A stretch of DNA of 64,000 nucleotides from Chloroflexota bacterium (GTDB lineage: Bacteria > Chloroflexota > UBA11872). The DNA lies in NCBI GenBank assembly GCA_022826485.1, contig JAJDUU010000044.1, positions 40,861-104,860 on the forward strand, in the 5' to 3' direction. The first letter of the stretch is position 1. The number at the start of each line of letters is the position of its first letter. A program made the translations under genes and the position numbers. This document shows, in pieces, positions 1 to 8,614 of this stretch. A model generated the notes under the pieces. That model saw nothing but the letters and a program-made list of their open reading frames with translations. It was not told where the DNA came from and ran no database searches.

Positions 1-599
1 GCCTCGACGTCGCCTTCCTCGAAGAGGAACTTGGCGGCGATGTTGCTCGGCGCTTCGGACATTTCGCCGGCAAAGTCCGTGTGCAGGTCATCGTGCAGGA
101 GCGTTGAGTCGGACTTCATCGCCTCACGCACGTCCATGACCGGCGGCAGGACCTCGTAGTCGACCTCGATTAGCTCCGCGGCCTCGCCGGCCGTATGCGC
201 GTCCACCGCCGCCACGGCCGCGATTGCGTGGCCGTGATAGAGGGCCTTGCCGCGCGCCAGCACGTTGCCGCTCTTGTATTTGAGCGGGACGGCCGTCGCC
301 TCGCCGCCGCCGGTCACCTTGTCGCCCGGGTCGGCGAGATCGTCGCTGGTGATCACCGCGTGCACGCCCGGCAGCGCCTCGGCCTTGCTGGTGTCGATCG
401 ACCGGATGCGCGCGTGGGCGTGCGGGCTGCGCGTCACGGCTCCGTAGATCTGCCCCGGCTGGCTGACATCGGCGCCGTAGCGCGCCGCTCCGGTGACCTT
501 ATCCACGCCGTCGTGTCGCACCGGGCGGGTGCCGACGACGCTGTAGTCCTCGGAATGATGCTTGATGGTTACGGCTTCTTCGCGCGTTTCAACAGCCAT
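1..599 (-). CDS. Molybdenum hydroxylase large subunit (CoxL/XdhA-like), N-terminal part
   Basis: The first 199 codons of a molybdopterin-binding large subunit are visible; the gene runs off the left edge. The start is ATG at 599, 2 bp after the small-subunit stop. The N-terminal region carries the aldehyde oxidase a/b hammerhead domain, with VGTRPVRHDGVDKVTGAARY near residues 21-40 and a conserved RSPHAHARI segment around residue 57. The family oxidises CO, xanthine, aldehydes or N-heterocycles and passes electrons through 2Fe-2S and FAD subunits. The Mo active-site loop that separates CO dehydrogenase from its relatives lies outside the window, so the substrate is unknown. Genes for cofactor assembly (moaB, moaD, moaE) occur at 38-39.4 kb. 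Confidence 0.9.
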   Translation of the reverse strand, partial: MAVETREEAVTIKHHSEDYSVVGTRPVRHDGVDKVTGAARYGADVSQPGQIYGAVTRSPHAHARIRSIDTSKAEALPGVHAVITSDDLADPGDKVTGGGEATAVPLKYKSGNVLARGKALYHGHAIAAVAAVDAHTAGEAAELIEVDYEVLPPVMDVREAMKSDSTLLHDDLHTDFAGEMSEAPSNIAAKFLFEEGDVE

Positions 600-601
600 C
601 G

Positions 602-1099
602 TCAGCCCTCCCCGCGCATGGATGCGGCGGCGTCGAGCACCGCGCGCACGATCTTGTCGTATCCGGTGCAGCGGCAGAGGTTGCCGGCCAGCCACCACCG
701 CACCTCGTCCTCGGTCGGGTCGGGGTTTTCGTCGAGCATGGCCTTGGCCGACACGAGGAAGCCGGGTGTGCAGACGCCGCATTGCAGCGCGGCGTGCTCC
801 AGGAATTTCTCCTGCAGCGGGTGCAGCCCCGACGGGCCGGCAATGCCCTCGATCGTGGTGACGTCCGCGCCGCTGGCCTCGACCGCCAGCACGCAGCAGG
901 AGTTCACCAGGCGCCCGTCCATGATGACGTTGCAGGCGCCGCAGTTGCCGTCGTTGCAGCCCTCTTTGGCGCCCGTGAGGCCCAGCGTCTCGCGCAGGAC
1001 CTCGAGCAGGCTTTCGCGCGGCTCCGCGAGGAAGTCGGTCGACTCCCCGTTGATCGTGGTGTTGACATGCACCTTGCCGCTGAGAATCTCAGTGGCCAT
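602..1099 (-). CDS. Molybdenum hydroxylase small subunit, two [2Fe-2S] clusters (CoxS-like)
   Basis: This 165-aa protein has the usual CoxS length and two cluster motifs: plant-type Cys48, Cys53, Cys56 and Cys68, then the C-terminal four-helix cluster Cys107, Cys110, Cys142 and Cys144. It relays electrons from the Mo site to FAD. The ATG at 1099 is chosen over an upstream in-frame ATG at 1117 because a GGAGGT ribosome site sits about 6 nt before it and family members begin near here. It overlaps the end of the FAD subunit by 11 bp and is followed after 2 bp by the large subunit, giving the standard M-S-L operon order. Confidence 0.93.
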   Translation of the reverse strand: MATEILSGKVHVNTTINGESTDFLAEPRESLLEVLRETLGLTGAKEGCNDGNCGACNVIMDGRLVNSCCVLAVEASGADVTTIEGIAGPSGLHPLQEKFLEHAALQCGVCTPGFLVSAKAMLDENPDPTEDEVRWWLAGNLCRCTGYDKIVRAVLDAAASMRGEG

Positions 1100-1976
1100 G
1101 GCCGACCTCCATTCCACGCGCGCGGGCTACCGCGCCGCGCAAGGCACGCTGGGTAAGGACGAAACTCAGATGTTTGCGATGCGCGATCGTGCCGCGCATG
1201 TCGTTGATCGGGCTCGCCGCCTCTCGGGCGATGTTGGCCGCGACGTCATAGGCGGCCTCGCCGGCCGTCTGGCCGATGAGCGCCTCGCCGGCCTCGGCAA
1301 CGAACAGCGGGGTTGGAGCGACGGCCCCAATCGAAATGCGGGCGGCGGTGATGGTGTCGCCGTCCAGCGTGACCGCTGCGCCCGCGCCCACTTCCGCGAT
1401 GTCCATCTCGTTGCGGGGAATGAACCGCAGGTAGTGCGATCCCGAGCCATCGGCGGGCTTGGGCAGCGTCAGCGAGACGAGCAGCTCGTCGTCGCCGAGC
1501 ACATTTCGCGACGGGCCGGTGCAGAAGTCTTCCACCGCCAGGGTGCGCTCACCGTTGGCGCCCGCGATGTTGGCGACGGCGCCGTGAACGATCAGCGGCG
1601 GGATGGTGTCGCCGGCGGGTCCTGAGTTGCAGAGATTGCCACCCACCGACGCACGTCCCTGAATCCCCGTGCTGCCGATGATCCGGCACGCGTCCACCAA
1701 GGCGGGGTACTGCGCGACGATGGCGTCATCGCCGTAGATCTGATGGCAGGCAACGGCCGCGCCGAGCGTGGCCGAGCCATCGGCATTGACCGATAGCTGC
1801 ATGAGGTCCGGGATGTGCTTGGCATCCACGAATACCGTGGTGTCGCGGAGCTTCTCACGGACCTGCACGATGAGGTCCGTGCCGCCGGCGAGCATGCGGG
1901 CGTTCGCCCCATGCTCGGCGAGGATGGAAACCGCGTCCGCGACTGTCGTGGGCGCGGCGTAGGAAATCGCGTGCAC
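1089..1976 (-). CDS. Molybdenum hydroxylase medium FAD subunit (CoxM-like)
   Basis: A 295-aa FAD-binding subunit of the CO/xanthine dehydrogenase family. The FAD pyrophosphate-binding motifs AGGTDLIVQ (about residues 32-40) and ASVGGNLCNSGPAGDTIPP (about 110) are intact, followed by the C-terminal CO-dehydrogenase flavoprotein domain. It passes electrons from the 2Fe-2S subunit to the acceptor. The GTG at 1976 gives the typical beginning (HAISYAAPTTVADAV) and has GGAG upstream; an in-frame extension to 2042 is possible but its extra 22 residues look non-homologous. It is the first gene of the three-gene operon. Confidence 0.9.
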   Translation of the reverse strand: MHAISYAAPTTVADAVSILAEHGANARMLAGGTDLIVQVREKLRDTTVFVDAKHIPDLMQLSVNADGSATLGAAVACHQIYGDDAIVAQYPALVDACRIIGSTGIQGRASVGGNLCNSGPAGDTIPPLIVHGAVANIAGANGERTLAVEDFCTGPSRNVLGDDELLVSLTLPKPADGSGSHYLRFIPRNEMDIAEVGAGAAVTLDGDTITAARISIGAVAPTPLFVAEAGEALIGQTAGEAAYDVAANIAREAASPINDMRGTIAHRKHLSFVLTQRALRGAVARARGMEVGHGH

Positions 1977-2089
1977 GAAAGCGCTCCGTTCTGGGGCGAG
2001 GACGGCGAGTGCGGGTGCATTGTTGCCGAAACTGACCGGCATCGGCTAGTGCGGTCGCTCGGAGCGTGCCGCTGGGCAAGACGAAGTCG

Positions 2090-2166
2090 GTGTAGGGGCA
2101 GCCCTCGTGGCTGCCCTCGGCTCCGCTGGGGCTACCCGCGGGCGCCCACAAGGGACGCCCCTACAC
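2090..2166. repeat. Dispersed imperfect palindrome, GTGTAGGGGC...GCCCCTACAC
   Basis: Outer arms of 10 bp (2090-2099 and 2157-2166) are exact inverted repeats, with further self-complementary stretches between them. Related GTAGGGGCG palindromes occur at 28628-28655 and about 30755-30780. It lies in the spacer between the molybdenum hydroxylase and frd operons and may fold in RNA as a 3' structure for frdD or in the leader of the next transcript. Confidence 0.7.
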
Positions 2167-2211
2167 GGACTGGGACTGCGCGGGCCACCGACATCGGGTA
2201 GGGGGACGGTC

Positions 2212-2574
2212 CTAGAAGAGCGCCAGGACGATGGCCGTCAGCACGCTCACGACCGCCGCCGCGCCGTAGCTCGCGACGATGAGCACCGCCGGCGGAGCGT
2301 GGACGTGCAGGTCGATCAGCGTATGCCGGATGCGGTGCGCGGCGTGGACGGCCGCCAGCGCCATGATCAGGCCCAGCACCGCCCGCACCGGCGCGTGCCG
2401 CAACAGCGCGCCGATACCGTCCTCGCCGTGAGCCAGAGCCCCGGACACCGCCTCCCACCCGGCGGCCCCGCCGATGCCGGTGACGAAGATGATGACCGGG
2501 ATGAAAATGGCGGCGACAATCCCGCCCAGGCCGAAAACCGACCAGAAGATCGGCTCGTGCGACCGGCCCCTCAT
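2212..2574 (-). CDS. frdD: Fumarate reductase membrane subunit D
   Basis: A 120-aa hydrophobic protein with three predicted membrane segments (about residues 12-35, 62-82 and 95-120), matching the length and topology of FrdD. With FrdC it anchors FrdAB in the membrane and helps bind quinone. The start ATG at 2574 overlaps the frdC stop by 4 bp. Sequence in this family is weakly conserved, so position after frdC and topology carry the call. HEPIFWSVFGLGG near the N-terminus resembles the FrdD entry to helix 1. Confidence 0.85.
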   Translation of the reverse strand: MRGRSHEPIFWSVFGLGGIVAAIFIPVIIFVTGIGGAAGWEAVSGALAHGEDGIGALLRHAPVRAVLGLIMALAAVHAAHRIRHTLIDLHVHAPPAVLIVASYGAAAVVSVLTAIVLALF

Positions 2575-2966
2575 CCCGCGCCCACCCACCAGACCCAGGC
2601 GATGATCAGCCCGGTCACGACGGCCCACCCGCCGAACTGCGGCGCCACCAGCAATAGCCCCGGAATCCGTCGACCCCGAATGCGGATGGCCACGGTCTGC
2701 GGCATCAGGTTGAACCAGGTGTAGGTATGGAGCAGGGCGAAGGCGATGGAAACGACGTGGAAGACGACCATGCCCGGATTCCACAGGAAGTCCAGATAGG
2801 CCTGGTAGTCGGCCGCCGGCTGCCCGGCCTTGTGCAGCAGCACCAGCACCAGCACGACCTGCACGGCGATGAACACTGACGAGGTTTCGCGCAGAAACAC
2901 CAGCAGGTACGAGGGCCGCCTGGTCCACCAGGTCCATCCCAGCGAGCGGAATGTCGGCTGCGTCAA
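2571..2966 (-). CDS. frdC: Fumarate reductase membrane subunit C
   Basis: A 131-aa protein, the same length as well-studied FrdC, with three membrane helices (about residues 25-47, 68-92 and 105-128). TWWTRRPSYLLVFLRE near the N-terminus is characteristic of FrdC, and LHTYTWFNLMPQTVAIRI includes the family's conserved His/Tyr segment. The only plausible start is TTG at 2966, overlapping the frdB stop as TTGA; upstream codons in this frame offer no ATG or GTG. It anchors the catalytic subunits and contributes the quinone site. Confidence 0.9.
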   Translation of the reverse strand: MTQPTFRSLGWTWWTRRPSYLLVFLRETSSVFIAVQVVLVLVLLHKAGQPAADYQAYLDFLWNPGMVVFHVVSIAFALLHTYTWFNLMPQTVAIRIRGRRIPGLLLVAPQFGGWAVVTGLIIAWVWWVGAG

Positions 2967-3721
2967 GACTTCACCGTCCACGGCATGAGCAGCCGCCGGT
3001 AGTAGTCGATGGCGCCCGTCATCTTGGCCTGCTGGATGGCGCCCGCCGGGTCCACGTGCTTGGGACAGACGGCGGAGCACTCGCCGACGAACGAGCACTC
3101 CCAGATTCCCTCGTCCTTGAGAATCACGTCGCGGCGCTGCTCGACGCCCTCGTCGCGGGTGTCGAGGTTGTAGCGCTGGGCCAACGCCAGCGCCGCCGGA
3201 CCAATGAACTCCTCGCTGTGCGACGACACCGGGCAGGCCGCGTAGCACAGCAGGCAGTTGATGCACATGCTGAACTGCTGATAGGCGGCGTGCTGGGACG
3301 GCGTCTGCAGATACTCGGACTTGAGGTCGTCGGTGGCGCCGTCCTCGCGAATGATCCACGGCTGGACGCTCTCCAGCTTCTCCATGAACCCTTCGAGGTC
3401 GGTCACCAGATCGCGCTCGACGTTGAAATTGACCAGCGGCTCGACCCGGATCGGTCCTGGCAGGTACTCCGAGAGGAACGCGGCGCAGGTGAGCTTGGGG
3501 TAGCCGTTGACCATGGCCCCGCACGAGCCGCAGACGCCCATGCGGCAGGACCAGCGGTAGGTGAGCGACCCGTCGATCGTGTCCTTGATGTAGTTGAGCG
3601 CGTCGAGCACCACCCAGTCCTCGCGGTAGGGCACGTCGTAGACCTGGTAGGTCGGCTCGTCCCAATCCGGCTGGTAGCGGAAGACCTCGAACTTGACCAT
3701 AGTCTCGATCGCCGTGCTCAT
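2963..3721 (-). CDS. frdB: Fumarate reductase/succinate dehydrogenase iron-sulfur subunit
   Basis: A 252-aa iron-sulfur subunit. Cys59, Cys64, Cys67 and Cys79 form the [2Fe-2S] site; Cys153, Cys156 and Cys159 plus later Cys163, Cys209, Cys215 and Cys219 supply the [4Fe-4S] and [3Fe-4S] sites. It connects FrdA flavin to the quinone site in FrdCD. The start ATG at 3721 overlaps the frdA stop (ATGA). The reading frame stays open upstream, but that part is antisense or out-of-frame frdA sequence. Confidence 0.96.
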   Translation of the reverse strand: MSTAIETMVKFEVFRYQPDWDEPTYQVYDVPYREDWVVLDALNYIKDTIDGSLTYRWSCRMGVCGSCGAMVNGYPKLTCAAFLSEYLPGPIRVEPLVNFNVERDLVTDLEGFMEKLESVQPWIIREDGATDDLKSEYLQTPSQHAAYQQFSMCINCLLCYAACPVSSHSEEFIGPAALALAQRYNLDTRDEGVEQRRDVILKDEGIWECSFVGECSAVCPKHVDPAGAIQQAKMTGAIDYYRRLLMPWTVKS

Positions 3722-5517
3722 GATTCGGTTTTCGCCGCCTTTGCTTGATCGGTGGAACCGTACGTCCGCGATCCGGGAGGCCATTTCGTAATCACCACGT
3801 CGCGGAAGGACACCTCGGGCGTGCCGTCGTCCCCACGCATCGCCAGCGAGTGTTTCAAGAACTGGTCGTCGTCCCGCTCCGGGTGGTCGGTGCGCTGGTG
3901 GGACCCGCGCGACTCGGTGCGGTCGCGTGCGCTCGCGGCCAGCGCCAGCGAGATGTCGAGCATGTAGTCCAACTCCAGCGCGCTGATGAGGTCGGTGTTG
4001 TAGACGTTGGTGCGGTCGTCGAGATCGACGCCGCCAAAGCGCTCCCGCAGGTCGCTGAGTGTGGCGTAGGTCTGCTCGATGCCCTCCTGCGTGCGGTAGA
4101 TGCCGGCGCCTTCTTCCATGGTCGAGGTCATCTCGCGCCGCAGCTCGGCGACTCGATCGCCGCCGGACGGCTGTTCGAGGATGCGTCGGATGCGATCTCG
4201 CTCCCCATCGACCTGCGACGTCAGCCGATCGACCGCCGCTGGATCGGAGGTGTGCGCGAAGTTTGCCGCGTTCCTCCCGGCGCGCGCGCCGAAGACGACC
4301 AGCTCGGTGAGCGAGTTCGAGCCCAGCCGGTTGGCGCCGTTGATGCTCACGCAGGCGCACTCGCCGGCTGCGTAGAGCCCCGGCAGGCTCGTGGCGGCTT
4401 CGATGTCGGTGTCGATGCCGCCCATCATGTAGTGCACCACCGGCCGCACGGGGATCGATTCCTTGACGGGGTCGATGCCGCCGTAGTTTCGCGCCAGCTC
4501 GCGCACGAAGGGGAGCTTGGTGTCGATCCGGTGCTCGCCAAGGTGCTGGATGTCCAGGTGCACGTAGTCGCCGTACGTCCCGGAGTAGGTGTTTCCCTTC
4601 TCCTGCTCCTTGATGAACGCCTGCGACAGCCGGTCGCGCGGGCCGAGCTCCATGGTTCGCAATTGCGGATGCCGCGGATCGTCCAGCGGCAGCGGCTCGC
4701 CCAGGTCGTAGTCGGCCAGATACCGCTCACCCTTGTTGTTCCTCAGCACGCCGCCCTCGCCGCGCGACGCCTCGGTGATGAGGATGCCGGTGCCCGGCAG
4801 GCCCGTCGGGTGGTATTGCACAAACTCCATGTCCTTCAGCGCCACCCCGGCCCGATAGGCCATGGCCAGTCCGTCGCCGGTCTTGATGGCGCCGTTGGTG
4901 GTGAAGGGGAAGATGCGCCCGAAGCCGCCCGTGGCGATGATCACCGCCTTGGCGTAGATGGGCCGCAGCTGCCCGGTGCGCAGCTCGATGGCCGTGCACC
5001 CCTGGCACCGGCCGTCGTCTACCAGCAGCTTGGTGGCAAACCATTCGTCGTAGCGGGTGATGGACGGGAACTGCAAGCACGTCTGGAACAGGCTGTGGAG
5101 AACGTGGAAGCCGGTCTTGTCGGTGGCGAACCAGGTGCGTTGCAGCTTCATGCCGCCGAACGGCCGCACCGCCACGTGGCCGGTCGCCTCGCGGGACCAG
5201 GGGCAGCCCCAGTGCTCGAGCTGGATTAGCTCCCGGGGCGCTTCCGCCACGAACATCTCGACCGCGTCCTGGTCGGCCAGCCAGTCCGAGCCGCTGATGG
5301 TGTCGTAGATGTGGTCTTCGGCGCTGTCGTTGTCCTTGATGACCGCGGCCATGCCGCCCTCGGCGGCGACGGTGTGGCTGCGCATCGGATAGACCTTGGA
5401 CACGATGCCAATGCTGAGGTCGGGGTGCTCTTGGGCTACGGCGATAGCGGCGCGCAGGCCGGCGCCACCGCCGCCAATCACGAGCACGTCGTGCTGCAGT
5501 TGGTCCACGGCGCTCAT
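3718..5517 (-). CDS. frdA: Fumarate reductase/succinate dehydrogenase flavoprotein
   Basis: A 599-aa flavoprotein interconverting fumarate and succinate. The N-terminal dinucleotide motif [10 protein letters not shown] (about residues 15-24), the covalent FAD histidine His48 within [10 protein letters not shown], and the active-site segments QYHPTG and RGEGG are all visible, and the C-terminal helical domain is complete. Subunit architecture (A-B-C-D with short C and D anchors) is of the FrdABCD type. Direction cannot be read from sequence; in an aerobic chain with ACIII it could work as succinate dehydrogenase. It is first in a four-gene operon with 4-bp overlaps throughout. Confidence 0.96.
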   Translation of the reverse strand: MSAVDQLQHDVLVIGGGGAGLRAAIAVAQEHPDLSIGIVSKVYPMRSHTVAAEGGMAAVIKDNDSAEDHIYDTISGSDWLADQDAVEMFVAEAPRELIQLEHWGCPWSREATGHVAVRPFGGMKLQRTWFATDKTGFHVLHSLFQTCLQFPSITRYDEWFATKLLVDDGRCQGCTAIELRTGQLRPIYAKAVIIATGGFGRIFPFTTNGAIKTGDGLAMAYRAGVALKDMEFVQYHPTGLPGTGILITEASRGEGGVLRNNKGERYLADYDLGEPLPLDDPRHPQLRTMELGPRDRLSQAFIKEQEKGNTYSGTYGDYVHLDIQHLGEHRIDTKLPFVRELARNYGGIDPVKESIPVRPVVHYMMGGIDTDIEAATSLPGLYAAGECACVSINGANRLGSNSLTELVVFGARAGRNAANFAHTSDPAAVDRLTSQVDGERDRIRRILEQPSGGDRVAELRREMTSTMEEGAGIYRTQEGIEQTYATLSDLRERFGGVDLDDRTNVYNTDLISALELDYMLDISLALAASARDRTESRGSHQRTDHPERDDDQFLKHSLAMRGDDGTPEVSFRDVVITKWPPGSRTYGSTDQAKAAKTES

Positions 5518-5574
5518 GGTAGGCAGCCGGTGTCAGGGCCGCAAAGCTAGTCCGCGGAAAATCTTCGGTCCGTC

Positions 5575-5594
5575 ATTCCCGCGCAGGCGGGAAT
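5575..5594. repeat. dRS3-like dispersed repeat ATTCCC-N8-GGGAAT
   Basis: A 20-bp element with ATTCCC and GGGAAT arms around an 8-bp core, preceded by GTC and followed by CTACGCC. The same architecture recurs at 10656-10675, 27446-27465 and 30705-30724, with a diverged copy near 39417. It resembles the dRS3 element of Neisseria and similar intergenic repeats in many bacteria. Spacer 5518-5691 holds nothing else recognisable. Confidence 0.8.
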
Positions 5595-5691
5595 CTACGC
5601 CTAGGTTGGCTCCGCACGCCACGAACGCCCCGCATGTCAGCCTGCGAATGCCAACCCGCCGTTCCACATCCCAGTTGCAAAGACTGTTGCA

Positions 5692-6897
5692 CTAAGGCGC
5701 CGGTCCTTGTGCCCCTCGGTCCCGCCGCAGCTCTACCGCGAGGTCCGGGCGACGCTCGATCAGGTCAACCAGCTCCGCGCGCATCACCGCGTGTTCAGGG
5801 TCGGACCGCTGATTCGAGCGTTGCAGGCTCGCTAAAAGCTGCCGCGCTCGCGTGAGGTCGTCCGGCGCCGGACGCGGCCGCCAGACGCGACGGTGCGCGG
5901 CGAATACGAGCGATAGGGCCACCCCGCATCCAGCCGCGATGAGCGCCCACCGGTCGGCGGTGGTGGTGCGGATGACGCGCACGATGCCGGGCAATGTGGT
6001 GTCCGAGACCTCGATGGCGAACGTGGTGCGTGCGGCGACGTCACGTGCCTCCCAGCGGTCGACGGCGATCCCGGCAAACGACGTGGCCACCTGCGGCGCC
6101 AACCCTGCGGGATTCGTCACCAGAACGTCCTGCTCGCTCAACAGCCGCACGACGCCCGCCGGCAGTCCGATCAGCCAGTCGAAGCTGGCGGCGCCATCGA
6201 TGAGACGGACCTGATAGGCGTAGGCGATGGTGGTCACGCCAGGTCGCAGCGGCGCCAGCACCGCGAATCCCGGGCCGCCAATGACCAGTTCATCGGCGCC
6301 AAATCCGCTCACCGGCTGCAGGCCGAACGCGCCGTCGGGCACGGCGAACCTCAGCGGTGGCGGGGCAGTGGTCGAGGCGTTCGGCAGGAACGTTCGGTCG
6401 CCGGGAACCAGGACGTCGATCACGTCCAGGATGGCGATGGCATCGGCCGTCTGATGGCGCAGGAGCCGCGACACGGATTGCAGCGAGATACCCGGGTCCT
6501 GACCGGTGGATTCGTAGACGGTGAGGGTAGTCTCGACTTCCGTGCGACCGTCGAAGCTGATCCCGTCGGTGGCATAGGACACGCCCTGGTATTCCACGTG
6601 GGCGAAGTACGCCGCATCCCCCGTTCTCGGAAGATCAGCGAATACAAAGGTCCCGTCCTGATCGACGCCGGTGGTGAGGGTGGGAAGCGCATCCGGGCCG
6701 CGTCGCCCGACAAGCGATACGACCAGATCGGCCGGCACGGCGGCGCCGGAGGTGCCGTTGACCACGGTGCCGCGGATCACTCCCTGGTCCTGGGCGCCGA
6801 CCGGTTGCCAGGCGGTGATGACGGTGATCGCAAGCGCCGCCACGGCGAGCAGCCGCGGCAGCGTCCGTCGGCGCGCCGGCTTCGCGGCTATCCCCAT
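5692..6897 (-). CDS. Exported membrane-anchored protein with carboxypeptidase-regulatory-like domain
   Basis: A 401-aa protein of unknown function, last gene of the ccm operon. A signal sequence (about residues 14-35, ending near VGAQDQ) is followed by a carboxypeptidase regulatory-like beta domain (VIRGTVVNGTSGAAVPADLVV onwards, about 39-125), a beta-rich region, and one C-terminal membrane helix (about 320-340) with a short Arg-rich cytoplasmic tail. Its start overlaps the stop of the CcmI-like gene by 10 bp. Location suggests a periplasmic role linked to cytochrome c maturation, but no catalytic motif is visible. Confidence 0.75.
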   Translation of the reverse strand: MGIAAKPARRRTLPRLLAVAALAITVITAWQPVGAQDQGVIRGTVVNGTSGAAVPADLVVSLVGRRGPDALPTLTTGVDQDGTFVFADLPRTGDAAYFAHVEYQGVSYATDGISFDGRTEVETTLTVYESTGQDPGISLQSVSRLLRHQTADAIAILDVIDVLVPGDRTFLPNASTTAPPPLRFAVPDGAFGLQPVSGFGADELVIGGPGFAVLAPLRPGVTTIAYAYQVRLIDGAASFDWLIGLPAGVVRLLSEQDVLVTNPAGLAPQVATSFAGIAVDRWEARDVAARTTFAIEVSDTTLPGIVRVIRTTTADRWALIAAGCGVALSLVFAAHRRVWRPRPAPDDLTRARQLLASLQRSNQRSDPEHAVMRAELVDLIERRPDLAVELRRDRGAQGPAP

Positions 6898-8141
6898 GAC
6901 GCGCCCAGGTCGCGGCTGCGAAACACCGTGCCGTCGCGGGCGACGGCGTACAGGTCGCGCGGCGCCGCGGCGCTGCCGGTGACGACGACGATGTCGGCGG
7001 CGAGCACGAGGCGGTTCCAGGACTGCATGCCGTCAACGGACTTGAACACGCCGGCGTCGGTGGCCACGTACACCGCGCCCTGGAATTCTTGGCCGGTGGG
7101 CGAGACGTATTGATCACCGCTGTTCGGCTCGTAGTGCAGCGAGCGCACGTTGACGGTCGGCAATGCTCCGTTGACGAAGCCGTTGGCGCTGCGCCAGCTC
7201 CCGTCCAGTCCCGCGGCCAGCACGCCCTCGGTGGACGTGCTCACCACGATTTGCAGCTCGGGCTGCTCGACGATCGCCAGCCCGGTCACGTTTGGCGGCG
7301 CTGCCACCGGCAGTGAGCGCCAGGTGGAACCGTCGTCATCCGAGGCGTGCACGGCGCCGGTTGTGTCGATCGCTATCAGGAGATCGGAGTGGCCCGCGGA
7401 CGCGAGCCGCGCCAGGTCGAGCGACGATGCCCCTGGGATCCAGCCGGCTCCCGTGCCGTCGCCGCGAAACGGCCCGTCGTCGCTGACGGCCACGAAGCCG
7501 GAGCGCGTCGCCGCCACCGAACTCGTCGCGCGCGGAAAGTCGACGGGCTGCCAGGTGGCGCCGCCATCGTTGCTGACCTGGAGCCCCGCCGGGTGCGCGG
7601 CCACCAGCGTCTCCGGGTCGGTGGACGAAACCGCCACCGCGACGATTGCCGCGACGCCCACGTTGCCCACGGCGGTTTGCTCGCCGAGTCCCTCGCGCGC
7701 GCCCAGGGTCACGATGAGCACCACCGCAACGAGTCCCACCGTCAACGTTGCCCCCATGAGCAGCCAGACCAGCGGGCGTCGCGTCGATGCGGGCGCCGCG
7801 CCGGGCGTCGCGCGCTCGGGCATCCGCGGCCGTTCGGCAAGCAGATGCTCCACGTGGGCCTCGGCGCGGGCGCGCCGCCGCTCGTGCGCGCTGAGCTCCA
7901 GTGCAGCCTGGCGGCGCGTCTCCGCCGTGAGCTCGGCGTGCTCGGCGTCGCTGATCGCGCCGCGAAGTCGCTCGAGATCAAGATCGGTCATCAGATCCAG
8001 CGACCGCTGCACGTCATCGCTGAACTGCTGACGGCGGGGACTGACGCGCCGGGCCGTGTCGCGCAGCAGCGGCGAGGTGACCCAGGCCAGCCCGCCAACG
8101 GCGACAAGGGCCAGGCCAACCAGCAGGACGACCGGCGTCAC
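6888..8141 (-). CDS. CcmI-like membrane protein fused to a BNR/sortilin-type beta-propeller
   Basis: A 417-aa protein starting at GTG 8141, overlapping the ccmH stop as GTGA. Residues 1-110 look like the CcmI N-terminal part: a membrane helix (about 2-20), a basic loop and an acidic helical stretch (DVQRSLDLMTDLDLERLRG...SDAEHAEL) that in CcmI follows CcmH. A second membrane helix lies at about 121-147. The rest is a periplasmic repeat domain with Asp-box motifs such as SNDGGATWQP, SDDDGSTWRS and SRDLGASWG, as in BNR, YCF48 and sortilin propellers. No tetratricopeptide repeats typical of CcmI are seen. The propeller may replace them in apocytochrome handling; that is inference from position. 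Confidence 0.75.
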   Translation of the reverse strand: MTPVVLLVGLALVAVGGLAWVTSPLLRDTARRVSPRRQQFSDDVQRSLDLMTDLDLERLRGAISDAEHAELTAETRRQAALELSAHERRRARAEAHVEHLLAERPRMPERATPGAAPASTRRPLVWLLMGATLTVGLVAVVLIVTLGAREGLGEQTAVGNVGVAAIVAVAVSSTDPETLVAAHPAGLQVSNDGGATWQPVDFPRATSSVAATRSGFVAVSDDGPFRGDGTGAGWIPGASSLDLARLASAGHSDLLIAIDTTGAVHASDDDGSTWRSLPVAAPPNVTGLAIVEQPELQIVVSTSTEGVLAAGLDGSWRSANGFVNGALPTVNVRSLHYEPNSGDQYVSPTGQEFQGAVYVATDAGVFKSVDGMQSWNRLVLAADIVVVTGSAAAPRDLYAVARDGTVFRSRDLGASWG

Positions 8142-8614
8142 GTACGTTCGCCGTTGGGCGGATGCCGGAGCCGGTCGATTCGGGCCTCGAGCTCGCCCAG
8201 GTTCTCGTCGGCCGTCGGGACCGGTTGCGGCCGGCGTCGCAGCAGCACCACGCCCACGGCCAGGACGCCCGCGGCGGCGGCGATGATCGGCCCCAGCCAA
8301 ACGCCCAGCGCCAGACCCTGCTTCGGCGGGTCGCGCAGAACGCCGACGCCGTAACGCGTCTCGAAGAAGTCGAAAATCTCCTCGTCCGACGCGCCGTCCG
8401 CGATCTTCTCGTTGATCAGCGCGCGCATTTGCCGCGCCAAGGGTGCGTTGGACTCCTTGACCGATTGGCCCTGACAGACCGGGCAGTCAAGCTGGTCGGC
8501 GAGGCGCGATTGCCGGGCGTACAGCGCGTCGGCGTCGCTCTCCTCGGCGAGGACTGCCGGGACGCTGAGGCTCGCGACGAGGAGCAATGCCGCGGCGGTC
8601 GCTCGGAGGTTCAC
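8138..8614 (-). CDS. ccmH: Cytochrome c maturation protein CcmH
   Basis: A 158-aa thiol oxidoreductase subunit of System I. A signal peptide (1-23) is followed by the CcmH/NrfF helical domain with the redox motif LDCPVCQGQ (Cys44, Cys47), then a membrane helix (about 101-124) and a charged tail. CcmH keeps the heme-binding cysteines of apocytochrome c reduced and works with CcmF. The start is GTG 8614, coupled to the ccmF stop (GTGA); sequence further upstream in frame is antisense-like and not homologous. Confidence 0.94.
   Translation of the reverse strand: MNLRATAAALLLVASLSVPAVLAEESDADALYARQSRLADQLDCPVCQGQSVKESNAPLARQMRALINEKIADGASDEEIFDFFETRYGVGVLRDPPKQGLALGVWLGPIIAAAAGVLAVGVVLLRRRPQPVPTADENLGELEARIDRLRHPPNGERT

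Noticed and set aside
1..1976. Calling the molybdenum hydroxylase a CO dehydrogenase
   Set aside because: The active-site loop of the large subunit is outside the window, so only the family can be named.
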